From Roseovarius sp. THAF9 (GTDB lineage Bacteria > Pseudomonadota > Alphaproteobacteria > Rhodobacterales > Rhodobacteraceae), in the NCBI RefSeq assembly GCF_009363715.1, contig NZ_CP045404.1:3564001-3628000 (forward strand): 64,000 nucleotides of DNA, in the 5' to 3' direction. The position numbers and the translations under genes were made by a program. The notes beneath the pieces were generated by a model. The model was given only the letters and a program-made list of their open reading frames with translations. It searched no databases and was not told the DNA's origin. This document shows positions 46,729 to 55,643 of the stretch, piece by piece; within the stretch, counting starts at the first letter, position 1, and each line of letters opens with the position of its first letter.

Positions 46729-48095
46729 TAGATCTGGTACTCGTGCCACAGATCCAGGATGGCCGCCCAGTTCAGCCAGAAGCAAGACGCGGTGATCAGC
46801 AGCGCAATACCAACAAACAGGATATCGTGCAGCGGGTCCCACGCGCCGATGCGCCGCGCGAGCCAGACGACCACTGGATACGTCGCCACCATCGCCGCCC
46901 CCTGCCCGATCAAGGCCCCCAAGAGCCCGGCATATTCCACGCCCACGATCAGCCCGGCAACCATGAACATTGCTTTTGCAAATGCCATTATGAAGAAGCG
47001 GCGTGTATCGCCGGTCGCGACCGCGGCCTGATCGTAGGTCAGGATGATGATATGCGGAATGTGCATGATCGCCAGAACGGTAACGATCGCGCCGGCATCA
47101 TAGTAGCGTGGATCGTACAGCAGGGACACAAGCCACACGCCAGCGGCGGAAAAGCCGGCGACAAGGACCATAAGACCACCGGTCATGGCCATACGCATCC
47201 GTCTCAGCGCCATAAAGTTTTCCACCGACTCATGTGGTGGCTTTTCACGGTAGATCGGGATCAGGATGCGTCTGTTCACCATGTGCCCGAGAAGTATTGG
47301 GAACGAGGCAAGAAAAAAGCCGATGCTATAGACACCGAATTGATCCAAGCTGAGATACTTCCCGAGGATCAACTTGTCGCTTTGTGACAAAACGAACCCA
47401 CAAATTGTAGCAGGCAGGATCCACTTGCCGAAATTGATCAGTTCCTGCCTTGCCGCGCGTTCCCACCTGAATCGGTTCCCAGCACCCTCCAGAAAAAGAG
47501 CATAGAAAACGACAGAGAGCAGCGCGGAGATCGCAGGACCCATGACCAGGGCCCAGACCGACTTGTACCACCATGCCAGAACGATTGTAAAAAAGACCGT
47601 CAAGGATTGGACGCAAAGGTCAAGTATCGTGAGACGGCCCAGCTTCAGATGGCGTTGGGCGGTCTCCAGGCGTGTTGTCTTGAAGCCATCGATGAGAAGC
47701 GACAAGCCCGCCACTGGAAGCAAACCGACCAGCGCAGGCTCTCCGTAGAGCTGCGCCATAGGCCATGCCAGCGCTGCGGTCATGAGCCAGAGGCAAACCC
47801 CGCGTATGATCTGGATAGTCCAGGCCGTGTTCAGAAAATCGGGGTCGTCTCCACGACGCGACTGCATGATCGCCGGGCTTATCCCCATGTCCGAAAACTG
47901 ACCAAGCCCGATAAGAACCACCATGACCAGAGCCATAAGACCAAAGGCTTCCGGAAACAGAAGACGTGTCAAAATAAGATTGCTTGCAAGCCGAATCAGC
48001 TGGCTCGTTCCGAAGCTTGCCACCGTCAACGACAGCGATCTGGCCGCGCGAGCTTCTAGGCTAGTACCATGTGAAAATTTTGACAAAAGCCTCAT
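46728..48095 (-). CDS. Lipopolysaccharide/oligosaccharide flippase (Wzx/PST family)
   Basis: A 455-residue polytopic protein of the MOP superfamily with 12 to 14 predicted helices and the N-terminal SLTVASFGTSQLIRLASNLILTRLLFPEAFG typical of WzxC-like exporters. It would flip undecaprenyl-linked repeat units to the periplasm. It is divergent from the Gfo/Idh-led operon at 48486. No Wzy polymerase, Wzc or Wza gene is visible in the window, so they may lie outside or be replaced by other functions. Confidence 0.88.
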   Translation of the reverse strand: MRLLSKFSHGTSLEARAARSLSLTVASFGTSQLIRLASNLILTRLLFPEAFGLMALVMVVLIGLGQFSDMGISPAIMQSRRGDDPDFLNTAWTIQIIRGVCLWLMTAALAWPMAQLYGEPALVGLLPVAGLSLLIDGFKTTRLETAQRHLKLGRLTILDLCVQSLTVFFTIVLAWWYKSVWALVMGPAISALLSVVFYALFLEGAGNRFRWERAARQELINFGKWILPATICGFVLSQSDKLILGKYLSLDQFGVYSIGFFLASFPILLGHMVNRRILIPIYREKPPHESVENFMALRRMRMAMTGGLMVLVAGFSAAGVWLVSLLYDPRYYDAGAIVTVLAIMHIPHIIILTYDQAAVATGDTRRFFIMAFAKAMFMVAGLIVGVEYAGLLGALIGQGAAMVATYPVVVWLARRIGAWDPLHDILFVGIALLITASCFWLNWAAILDLWHEYQI

Positions 48096-48485
48096 TTAGG
48101 AGGTGCAAGGTCTATGGTTGTCACGGCAACGTATTGGGCAATCAATCATTTAAGCTATCCGATAATGAAACTGGAACGCAGTTCTGTCGATGTAGCAAGC
48201 ATCTTGCGTTCCGATCAAGCGTCTTGACGCCGTGGACCCTGCGCCACAAACTGCGATTCCCCAGCCGGATGACCGCCACGGCGCAACAATGCCGGGGAAC
48301 GTGGTGAATTGTTACGCCATAGGGTGGATCTGACGGTGTTTTGGACAATTCCGCCCAATTCCGTTGCCAAACCTCCCTGAATAATGGCAGCTTACAGTCG
48401 ATTGAAACAAGGTTTTGAACGTCGTCTTTTTTAAAGTACTTGGATTGCAATGCCGGGACGTGGCGCGGTTTCAGAGAAATGTGGA
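48096..48485. other. Divergent intergenic region with inverted repeat
   Basis: About 390 bp between the flippase start and ATG 48486 of the first oxidoreductase. It should contain two opposing promoters. GGAACGCA (48173-48180) and TGCGTTCC (48205-48212) form perfect 8-bp inverted arms with 24 bp between them, a size suited to binding of a dimeric regulator. CAATTCCG occurs twice in close succession near 48342-48363. No ORF of convincing quality is present. Confidence 0.5.
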
Positions 48486-49610
48486 ATGAGCGATAGAATC
48501 TGTTTGCTGGGATGCGGGTTTGTCGCGGATCTTTACATGCGGTCCCTCAGGGGCCATCCGGAAATCTCCGTTGTCGGGGTCTACGACAAGAACGAGACCA
48601 GGTTGAAGCAATTCTGCGACTACTGGAACCTGCCGGCGATGTCCTCGTTCGAGGCATTGTTGGATGCGGCATCCGGATCGCTGGTTCTAAACCTCACAAA
48701 TCCGTCCGCGCATTATGATACGACTCTCGCCTGCCTAGAAGCCGGTCATCCGGTCTATTCCGAAAAGCCGCTGGCGATGTCCGTCGAAGATGCCAAGGCC
48801 CTTCACGCGCTGGCACACGAGAAGGGGCTGACACTCGCGTCCGCGCCGTGCTCGACCCTGGGCGAGGCGGCACAGACGCTGGGACATGCACTGCGCCGGG
48901 GTATTGCAGGCACGCCGCGCGTCATCTATGCCGAACTCGACGACGGATTCATCCCGCAGGCCGCCTATCACAAATGGATCTCGGAAAGCGGCGCACCCTG
49001 GCCCTTCGAGGATGAATTTCGCGTGGGATGCACGCTTGAACATGCCGGCTATTATCTCGGGTGGCTGATCTCATGGTTCGGGTCGGTGCGCACCGTGGTG
49101 GCGGCCTCGGCAGAGTGTTATCCTGAAAAGGAAGGCCAGGGACCATTTGCGCCGGACATGTCCACGGCCACGCTCTTTTTTGAGAATGGGCCAGTGACGC
49201 GCCTGACCTGTTCGATCCTTGCCCCGCACGATCACGCGATCCGGATCACGGGCGATACCGGCGTGCTGGCCTGCAAGGCGGCTTGGGACAACGCAGCGAA
49301 GGTGACGTTCGCCCGGCGGATGACAATCCGGCGGCGGCTGATGGAGCACCCGTTTCCGCGCCGTATCCGATTGCCGCAACCGACCCACCCCAAGGTCGCG
49401 CGCAAGGGCGCGGCAGCAATGAACTTCATGCTCGGTCCCGCCGAGGCTCTTGCTGCGATCCGCGAGGGGCGCGAGTGTCGGCTCGGCGGGGATTTTGCGC
49501 TGCACATGACCGAAGTGACACTCGCGATCCAGTCCGCGGGCAAGACAAGCGGCGCGCAAAGCATGACCACGCGGTGCGCCCCTATGGAGCCGATGCCATG
49601 GGCGATGTGA
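48486..49610 (+). CDS. Gfo/Idh/MocA family oxidoreductase
   Basis: A 374-residue NAD(P)-dependent sugar oxidoreductase with the Rossmann loop LLGCGFVADLY (7-17), and EKPLAMS (93-99) carrying the lysine of the catalytic EKP motif. The C-terminal beta-sandwich is of the usual length. It likely oxidises or reduces a nucleotide-linked sugar. ATG 48486 is used; the frame from 48450 is a short extension. Its stop overlaps the following SDR gene by 13 bp, and the pair mirrors the two halves of the fused protein at 52792. Confidence 0.85.
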   Translation: MSDRICLLGCGFVADLYMRSLRGHPEISVVGVYDKNETRLKQFCDYWNLPAMSSFEALLDAASGSLVLNLTNPSAHYDTTLACLEAGHPVYSEKPLAMSVEDAKALHALAHEKGLTLASAPCSTLGEAAQTLGHALRRGIAGTPRVIYAELDDGFIPQAAYHKWISESGAPWPFEDEFRVGCTLEHAGYYLGWLISWFGSVRTVVAASAECYPEKEGQGPFAPDMSTATLFFENGPVTRLTCSILAPHDHAIRITGDTGVLACKAAWDNAAKVTFARRMTIRRRLMEHPFPRRIRLPQPTHPKVARKGAAAMNFMLGPAEALAAIREGRECRLGGDFALHMTEVTLAIQSAGKTSGAQSMTTRCAPMEPMPWAM

Positions 49611-50572
49611 CCCGGATACTGATCACCGGGGCAAGCGGCTTCATCGGCCAGGCGAGTGTCCGGGCCGCGCGGGCGCGCGGGCTCGAGGTCTTCGCGATCT
49701 ACCGCAGCACACTGCCGCCCGACTGGGCCGCCGATGCAGGGATCACGCCGCTTCGGATCGACCTGTCGGACGATACCGCCCGAGCTTCTCTGGCCGATGC
49801 GCTGGACCATGTCGACGCAGTAATCCATGCCGCCGCGCATCTCGGTGGAGATGCTGATGCACATGACCGCGACACTGTGGCAGCGACGCAAATGCTTTTG
49901 ACGGCACTGTCGGAAAAGCCGCGTCGCCTCGTTCATGTCAGTTCGATCGCCGTCTACGATCCGATGACGCTGCCGGATGGCGACACGGTGACCGAGGAGA
50001 CAGCGCAGGACACTCCCGAGACCGCGCGCGACGCCTATACCGCTGGAAAGCTCCGGCAGGAGGAACTAGTCATTGCTGCGGGCCAACCGGCATGGCTTAT
50101 GCGCCCCGGGGCAGTCTATGGCCCCGGTCGCACCTTTCATCCCTTGCTTGGCTTCTGGGTATCAAAGCTCTTCGTCTGCATCGATGGCGGGGGAGAATTG
50201 CCGCACACCCATGTCGATCACACGGCCAAAGCTCTGGTCGCGGCGGCTTGCACGGATCCGGGCGGGGTGCGCGCGCTCAATGTGCTGGATGATGATCGCC
50301 CGACGCGCATCCGTTTCGTGCGAACGCATCGCCGGATTGCCGGTTGGCCACACCTTGTGCTGCCTCTTCCCTATCGTATCTGGCTGATGACAACCCGGCT
50401 GCTGCGCCCCCTGGCACCGCGCCTGCCCGGTTTGCTGCAAGAGCCGATCCTGCGCGCCCGGCTCATGCCGTTGCAGTGGCCCAACACGGCGCTGCGAAGC
50501 GCACTCGGCGGGGAGGATCAGGCCGACTTCGCCGGAATGCTGCAAGCTTCTATCAGTAAGACCGAGACATGA
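49598..50572 (+). CDS. NAD-dependent epimerase/dehydratase (extended SDR)
   Basis: A 324-residue extended SDR: TRILITGASGFIGQASVRAARARG at the NAD site, VHVSSIAVYDP, and AYTAGKLRQEE, where the Y-x3-K signature reads Y-T-A-G-K. Enzymes like this act on nucleotide sugars. ATG 49598 is selected because it begins the NAD fold; a long upstream reading frame is a shadow of the Gfo gene. The next gene starts in an ATGA overlap at 50569. Together with 48486 it may make one unusual sugar from a common precursor. Confidence 0.83.
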   Translation: MGDVTRILITGASGFIGQASVRAARARGLEVFAIYRSTLPPDWAADAGITPLRIDLSDDTARASLADALDHVDAVIHAAAHLGGDADAHDRDTVAATQMLLTALSEKPRRLVHVSSIAVYDPMTLPDGDTVTEETAQDTPETARDAYTAGKLRQEELVIAAGQPAWLMRPGAVYGPGRTFHPLLGFWVSKLFVCIDGGGELPHTHVDHTAKALVAAACTDPGGVRALNVLDDDRPTRIRFVRTHRRIAGWPHLVLPLPYRIWLMTTRLLRPLAPRLPGLLQEPILRARLMPLQWPNTALRSALGGEDQADFAGMLQASISKTET

Positions 50573-51822
50573 ACCGTACCAAACTCGCCTATCTGACCGG
50601 AGAATACCCGCGCGCGTCGGATACGTTCATCCAACGCGAAATCGCCGCACTGCGCGAGCTCGGCCACGACGTTTTGACCTGCTCCGTTCGCACGACGGGC
50701 GCGGAACATCTGGTCGGGCCGGAACAACGGGACGAACACGCGCGCACTTTCAAGCTTCTTGACGCCTGCAAGAAACCGCTGACCGTCTTGCGCGCGCATC
50801 TTCACTGGCTGCGGCGGCCCGCCCGATATCTTTCGGCGCTTGCACTGGCTTGGCGGGCGGCCCCGGCGGGGCTCAAGGGCCGGACTTACAACCTTATCTA
50901 CTTCATCGAGGCGGGCGTTCTCGCGCGGCGTCTGGCGGAGCAGAACGTCGCGCATCTGCACAATCACATCGCCAAGTCCTCCTGCACGGTGGCGATGCTG
51001 GCGTCAAAGCTGTCCGGCATCCCCTACAGCTTTACCATTCACGGGCCCGACATCTTCTTCGATCCGATCCACTGGCGCATCGACAAGAAGGCGGAGCACG
51101 CACGCTTTGTTGCCTGTATCTCGGAATTCTGCCGCAGCCAGCTCATGTGCTTCGCAGACGCGGCGCACTGGAACAAGTTCCACATTGTGCATTGTGGCAT
51201 CGAGCCCGACCGCTATCGCCCCGCACCGCACGAGGGCCAGAGACTCTTGTTCGTGGGACGGCTCGCGGGTGTGAAAGGTGTGCCGGTTCTGCTGGAAGCC
51301 CTGGCCGGGCTGTCAGACCGTCCGGACTGGCATCTGGACCTGATCGGAGACGGACCGGAACGCGAGGTCATCGAAGCACGGGCAAAAGCGCTGAACCTGT
51401 CGGACCGTGTCGCGTTCCAAGGCTATCGCAGCCAGGCGGACGTGGCCGAAGCGCTTGGCCGTACGGACCTGTTCGTGCTGCCCAGCTTTGCCGAGGGCCT
51501 TCCGGTCGTCCTTATGGAGGCCCTTGCCGCAGCCGTTCCGGTCGTCACGACGCGTATCGCGGGCGTGTCGGAACTGGTCGAGGATGGCGAAAGCGGCCTT
51601 CTGGTTCCGCCCGGCGATGTCGAGGCCCTGCGCCGGGCCATCACGAAATTGCTCGACGACCCGGACCGCCGCAAACGGATGGGCGAGGCCGGCCGGGTCA
51701 AGGTCGCCGAAGCGTTCGACATCCGACACGAAGCCGCGTGGCTCAGCGCCTTGATCGAGGGCTATGCCGCCGATTCGCCTCCGGCAACAAAGCGGCCCGG
51801 CGATGGCGGAGATGCGCCATGA
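50569..51822 (+). CDS. Glycosyltransferase family 4 protein
   Basis: A 417-residue GT-B glycosyltransferase starting with YLTGEYPRASDTFIQREIAAL, a hallmark of EPS GT4s of the WcaL/colanic-acid group. HLHNHIAKSSCTVAML and FTIHGPDIFF are in the acceptor half. LLFVGRLAGVKGVPVLLEAL and the donor motif PSFAEGLPVVLMEALAAAVPVV are in the other half. Both sides overlap by ATGA with neighbours (50569 and 51819), so it belongs to a tightly coupled operon. Confidence 0.9.
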   Translation: MNRTKLAYLTGEYPRASDTFIQREIAALRELGHDVLTCSVRTTGAEHLVGPEQRDEHARTFKLLDACKKPLTVLRAHLHWLRRPARYLSALALAWRAAPAGLKGRTYNLIYFIEAGVLARRLAEQNVAHLHNHIAKSSCTVAMLASKLSGIPYSFTIHGPDIFFDPIHWRIDKKAEHARFVACISEFCRSQLMCFADAAHWNKFHIVHCGIEPDRYRPAPHEGQRLLFVGRLAGVKGVPVLLEALAGLSDRPDWHLDLIGDGPEREVIEARAKALNLSDRVAFQGYRSQADVAEALGRTDLFVLPSFAEGLPVVLMEALAAAVPVVTTRIAGVSELVEDGESGLLVPPGDVEALRRAITKLLDDPDRRKRMGEAGRVKVAEAFDIRHEAAWLSALIEGYAADSPPATKRPGDGGDAP

Positions 51823-52778
51823 CCCCTGTGGACGTCGTTCTGATCGGCCGAAACGAAGGCCAGCGCTTGATCGATGCTCTGGCCTCGGTCGGCGGTCAGG
51901 CTCGGCAGTTGGTCTATGTCGATAGCGGATCGACCGATAACAGCGTCGCGGAGGCGCAAAAGACGGGCGCGACGGTGGTCAGCCTGGACATGTCCGTACC
52001 GTTCACGGCCGCCCGCGCCCGCAATGCCGGGTTCGCGGCGCTTCACGCACATGACTATGTCCTTTTCATCGACGGCGATTGCAGCCTCGTGCCCGGTTTC
52101 GTCGACGCCGCGCGCGCCCATCTGGACGATCATGACGAGGTCGGTCTCGTCACCGGTTGGCGCTCTGAGGTGAGACGCGACGAGAGCCTTTACAACCAGC
52201 TTTGCGACTGGGAATGGCACCGTCCCGCAGGCGAAATCGCGACCTGCGGCGGGGACATGATGGTCCGCGCGCGGATCTGGGCAGAGCTTGGCGGCATGAA
52301 CCCCCAGGTCATCGCCGCCGAGGATGACGAGTTTTGTCAGCGCTTGCGCAAGGCAGGCTGGCAGTTGCATCGCATTCCGGTCGGGATGACCCGCCACGAC
52401 GCAGCCATGTCGCGATTTTCGCAATGGTGGAAACGCGCGGTGCGGACGGGTCACGGCTTTGCACAAGTGGGCCACCTGCATCCCGATTTCTTCGTTGCCG
52501 AACGGCGGCGCGTGCTGATCTACGGGCTGGCATTGCCCTTGGCGATCCTGCTCTCCCTGTTCCTGAGCCCTTGGCTGGCCGTCGCGCTTCTGGGGTTTTA
52601 TGCGCTGAATTATATACGCACGGCGCGGGGCCTGATCCGAGAGGGTCTGCCCAGGAAAGAGGCGTTCGGTCATGCGTTGCTTCTGACCTTGTCGAAATTC
52701 CCCAATCTCATCGGTATGGCCAAGTATTTCTGGCGGCACCTGACCGGGTCCGACATGCGCATCATTGAATACAAGTGA
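51819..52778 (+). CDS. Glycosyltransferase family 2 protein with C-terminal membrane segments
   Basis: A 319-residue GT2. It starts VDVVLIGRNEGQRLIDAL, has VYVDSGSTDNSV and LFIDGDCSLVPG with the DXD motif, and the EDDEFCQRLRKAGW acceptor helix. The C-terminal part has a hydrophobic hairpin (LIYGLALPLAILLSLFLSPWLAVALLGFYALNY) that likely tethers it to the inner membrane. ATG 51819 overlaps the GT4 stop by ATGA. A longer frame into upstream DNA is a shadow. Confidence 0.85.
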   Translation: MTPVDVVLIGRNEGQRLIDALASVGGQARQLVYVDSGSTDNSVAEAQKTGATVVSLDMSVPFTAARARNAGFAALHAHDYVLFIDGDCSLVPGFVDAARAHLDDHDEVGLVTGWRSEVRRDESLYNQLCDWEWHRPAGEIATCGGDMMVRARIWAELGGMNPQVIAAEDDEFCQRLRKAGWQLHRIPVGMTRHDAAMSRFSQWWKRAVRTGHGFAQVGHLHPDFFVAERRRVLIYGLALPLAILLSLFLSPWLAVALLGFYALNYIRTARGLIREGLPRKEAFGHALLLTLSKFPNLIGMAKYFWRHLTGSDMRIIEYK

Positions 52779-52791
52779 AACGAGGTTCTTC

Positions 52792-54906
52792 ATGTCCAAA
52801 CCCATTTCCGTCGGGCTGATCGGCGCAGGATATATCGCAAGCTGGCACGCCGACGCGCTCAAGGACACGCCCGGCGTGACGCTCGCAGCGGTCTGCGATG
52901 TCAGCGCCGGAGCGGCGGAGGCACTTGCCGCCGCGCATGGCGCGCGGTCATTCACCTCGGTTGAGGATCTTCTCGCGTCCGGCGTTTGCGAGGCCGTGCA
53001 CATCCTCACGCCGCCGCATCTGCATGCCGCGCTCGCCATCCAGTGCCTGGAAGGCGGGCTTGACGTACTGGTCGAAAAGCCCGTCGCCGAAAGCGCTGAA
53101 GACACGCGCAGGATTTTGGACACCGCCAGGCGTACCGGACGCAGGTTCACGCCCGGGCACAACTTTCTCGGCCTTCCGGCCTATACCCGGATGAAGGCCG
53201 ACATGCAGGCCGGCGAATATGGGCTCATCTCGACCGCAGAGATCACTTGGGCGCTGCCGCTCGCGCCGCTACGGTCGGGCCCGTTCAACCTTTGGCTTTT
53301 GCGCGAGCCCAAGAACCTGCTTCTGGAACTCGGCCCGCACGCTTTCGCCTTCGCGCACGATCTCTTTGGTGAAATCGAGGTGTTGAGCGCGCAGGCGTCT
53401 TACCCGGTCGACTTGCCAGGAAACGATCCACGTCCGCAGGGTTTTCGTATCCTCGCCCGCGCGGGCGGCGTCGACGTCACGTTTCACCTGACCATGGTCG
53501 AGGTGATCGACGACCGGTCCGTCACATTGCGCGGCTCCTCTGCGCGGGCACGGCTTGACTATGCTGCCGACGTCTTGACCGTCGAGCGCGAGAATGCGTC
53601 TGATCTGGTGCTAAACCCACTGAACCGCCAGCGGCGGCTGGCGCGGGAACACCGGCGCGCAGGCTGGTCCAACGCATGGGTTCAGCTGCGCTCGCTCAAC
53701 ACGCTCAATCCCTATGGCCGCAGTTTTAGAGGCATGACCGCCGCGATCTATGGTGGCTCCAAGGACCAGCGGTTTGATGGCGCCTCAGCCCTGGCCGTCA
53801 TGCGGGCGATTGACGCCGCCATTGATGCGCTTCCGGCTGAACAGATGACGCCCGCCGCGCCCGCCGTGCAAACCCGCAAGCCGCAACCGACCGCCATGGT
53901 CATTGGCGGCACGGGGTTTATCGGGCGCGCCCTGACCCGCCGCCTCGTGGCCGACGGCCGGGACGTGCGGGTACTGTCGCGTGGCAAGACCGGCCCGTTT
54001 CCCGATCTGCCCGACAATGTAGAGACCGTCGGTGTTTCGCTGCGCGATCGCGACGGCCTGACCGAGGCGATGAAGGGGATCGACGTGGTCTTCAACCTGG
54101 CCAAGGCGCTGGAAGACACGTGGGAGGCAGCGCTCGAGAACGATGTGGGTGTTGCACTTCGCGTCGCCGATGCCGCCGAGGAAGCGGGCGTCAAACGGTT
54201 GATCTACACCGGCACCATAGCGTCATACGACATGTCGGATCCCAGTGCGAAGATTACCGAGGACACTCCCTTTCCCGCCGACATGACGACCCGAAACCTT
54301 TACGCGCGATCCAAGGCGGAATGTGAACGCCAGCTGCTAGCAAGGCACCGTGAGCGCGGCCTGCCACTGGTCATCGCCCGACCCGGTATCGTTATCGGAC
54401 CGGGCGGCCCGCTTCAGCATTGGGGCATCGGGCGCTGGCACGGCGCGGGGGCGGTCCGGATCTGGGGCCACGGGCGCAACATCCTGCCGTTCGTGCTCAA
54501 TGACGATATTGCTGACGGGCTGGTACGCATGATCGACGCGGACGTTGAAGGCCAGAGCTTCAACCTGGTCGGGGACCCGATGCTGTCTGCCCAGGGCTAT
54601 TTCAAGGCAATCCATGAGGTTCTAGGGGCAAAGATCGACGTGCAGCCCGGCAATCTCTATGCCTTCTATGCCGGCGACGCGGTGAAGTACGCGCTCAAGA
54701 AATACGCCCTGCGCCGGCATGGGGTTGTCCGGCCATCACTGGCAGACTGGAAAAGCCGTGCGCATTTCTCGCGCTTCGTGAACGACCGGCCCAAGGATCT
54801 TCTGGGCTGGCGTCCGGAATCTAACCGCGACGCTTTCATCCAGCGCGGCATCGCCGAGGCCAACCTGTTCGGACTGGACCACAGCCGGTCTATTGGCCAG
54901 ACCTGA
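52792..54906 (+). CDS. Gfo/Idh/MocA oxidoreductase fused to NAD-dependent epimerase/dehydratase
   Basis: A 704-residue two-domain protein. Residues 1-350 are Gfo/Idh/MocA-like with SVGLIGAGYIASWHADAL and the catalytic VEKPVAES motif. After a short linker rich in proline and alanine, residues about 368-690 are an extended SDR with AMVIGGTGFIGRALTRRL, IYTGTIASYDMSD and NLYARSKAECER (Y-x3-K). ATG 52792 is used, with GAGG upstream; a 9-residue extension from 52765 is possible. The order mirrors the separate pair at 48486 and 49598. It probably performs two steps on one nucleotide sugar with substrate channelling. Confidence 0.88.
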   Translation: MSKPISVGLIGAGYIASWHADALKDTPGVTLAAVCDVSAGAAEALAAAHGARSFTSVEDLLASGVCEAVHILTPPHLHAALAIQCLEGGLDVLVEKPVAESAEDTRRILDTARRTGRRFTPGHNFLGLPAYTRMKADMQAGEYGLISTAEITWALPLAPLRSGPFNLWLLREPKNLLLELGPHAFAFAHDLFGEIEVLSAQASYPVDLPGNDPRPQGFRILARAGGVDVTFHLTMVEVIDDRSVTLRGSSARARLDYAADVLTVERENASDLVLNPLNRQRRLAREHRRAGWSNAWVQLRSLNTLNPYGRSFRGMTAAIYGGSKDQRFDGASALAVMRAIDAAIDALPAEQMTPAAPAVQTRKPQPTAMVIGGTGFIGRALTRRLVADGRDVRVLSRGKTGPFPDLPDNVETVGVSLRDRDGLTEAMKGIDVVFNLAKALEDTWEAALENDVGVALRVADAAEEAGVKRLIYTGTIASYDMSDPSAKITEDTPFPADMTTRNLYARSKAECERQLLARHRERGLPLVIARPGIVIGPGGPLQHWGIGRWHGAGAVRIWGHGRNILPFVLNDDIADGLVRMIDADVEGQSFNLVGDPMLSAQGYFKAIHEVLGAKIDVQPGNLYAFYAGDAVKYALKKYALRRHGVVRPSLADWKSRAHFSRFVNDRPKDLLGWRPESNRDAFIQRGIAEANLFGLDHSRSIGQT

Positions 54907-54954
54907 GTCAGGCCATGCCGAACCAGGCGCCAGCACCGACATTGGACCCCAGGA

Positions 54955-55635
54955 TCAAGCGTCGTAACCGTTGGCACCGGTCTCGGGGATCGAGAGGACA
55001 GACAGGATAACGTCATCCGCGACGACGGACAGGCCGTTGAGGGTTTCGGGAAGTCCCGGAGAATGAGGTTCGATGCGCGCTGCGAACCCTGTTTTTGTAA
55101 GCACGACCTCGACATCGAGAAATCCCAGCAGACGCCCGGTCACCGGATACTGCGCTTTGAACACGGCTTCCTTTGCGGAAAAGATCCGCTTTGCCGCGAT
55201 CCCGCCTGAGACAGAGGCGGTCTCGGCCCCGCTCAGGACGATATTCCACAGGTCCGGCGCCAGCGGCACGGCATCTTCCAGATCGACACCTATGGCGCGC
55301 ATGTCGCGGCGAAAGGCCACAAGCGACAAGGCATGTAGATCGGTATGAGTGATCGACCCGGTCAGCCCCTCCGGCCAGATGGGTGCGCGATCCGCGGCCA
55401 TCGGCACGCCCGACGCATCAACGCCGAGTTCCGCCATCGCCAAGCGCGCGGCGGCCCGTCCCGCCGCGAATTCCCGGAGCCTCTTTTCGACCATGCCCCC
55501 GGTCGCTGTCTGCTCGGACGGCCAAAGCCCTTCGGCGCGCGAGCTTGTGTCGGCAAGCCCGATCCCGACGCGGGTTGCGGCTTCTGCGCCGAGATAAGCT
55601 TCGATGGCGTCCCGGAGCCTCCGTGTCGCAAGCAT
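54955..55635 (-). CDS. 4'-phosphopantetheinyl transferase (EntD/Sfp-like)
   Basis: A 226-residue enzyme that moves phosphopantetheine from CoA to carrier-protein serines. The motifs are LTGSITHTDLHAL (residues about 90-102), IGVDLED (about 114-120, Mg2+ site) and FSAKEAVFKAQYP (about 151-163). It is the first gene downstream of the NRPS, 8 bp after its stop, so it is almost certainly the dedicated activator of the NRPS and PKS carrier domains here. Start at ATG 55635. Confidence 0.92.
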   Translation of the reverse strand: MLATRRLRDAIEAYLGAEAATRVGIGLADTSSRAEGLWPSEQTATGGMVEKRLREFAAGRAAARLAMAELGVDASGVPMAADRAPIWPEGLTGSITHTDLHALSLVAFRRDMRAIGVDLEDAVPLAPDLWNIVLSGAETASVSGGIAAKRIFSAKEAVFKAQYPVTGRLLGFLDVEVVLTKTGFAARIEPHSPGLPETLNGLSVVADDVILSVLSIPETGANGYDA

Positions 55636-55643
55636 CGAACCGG

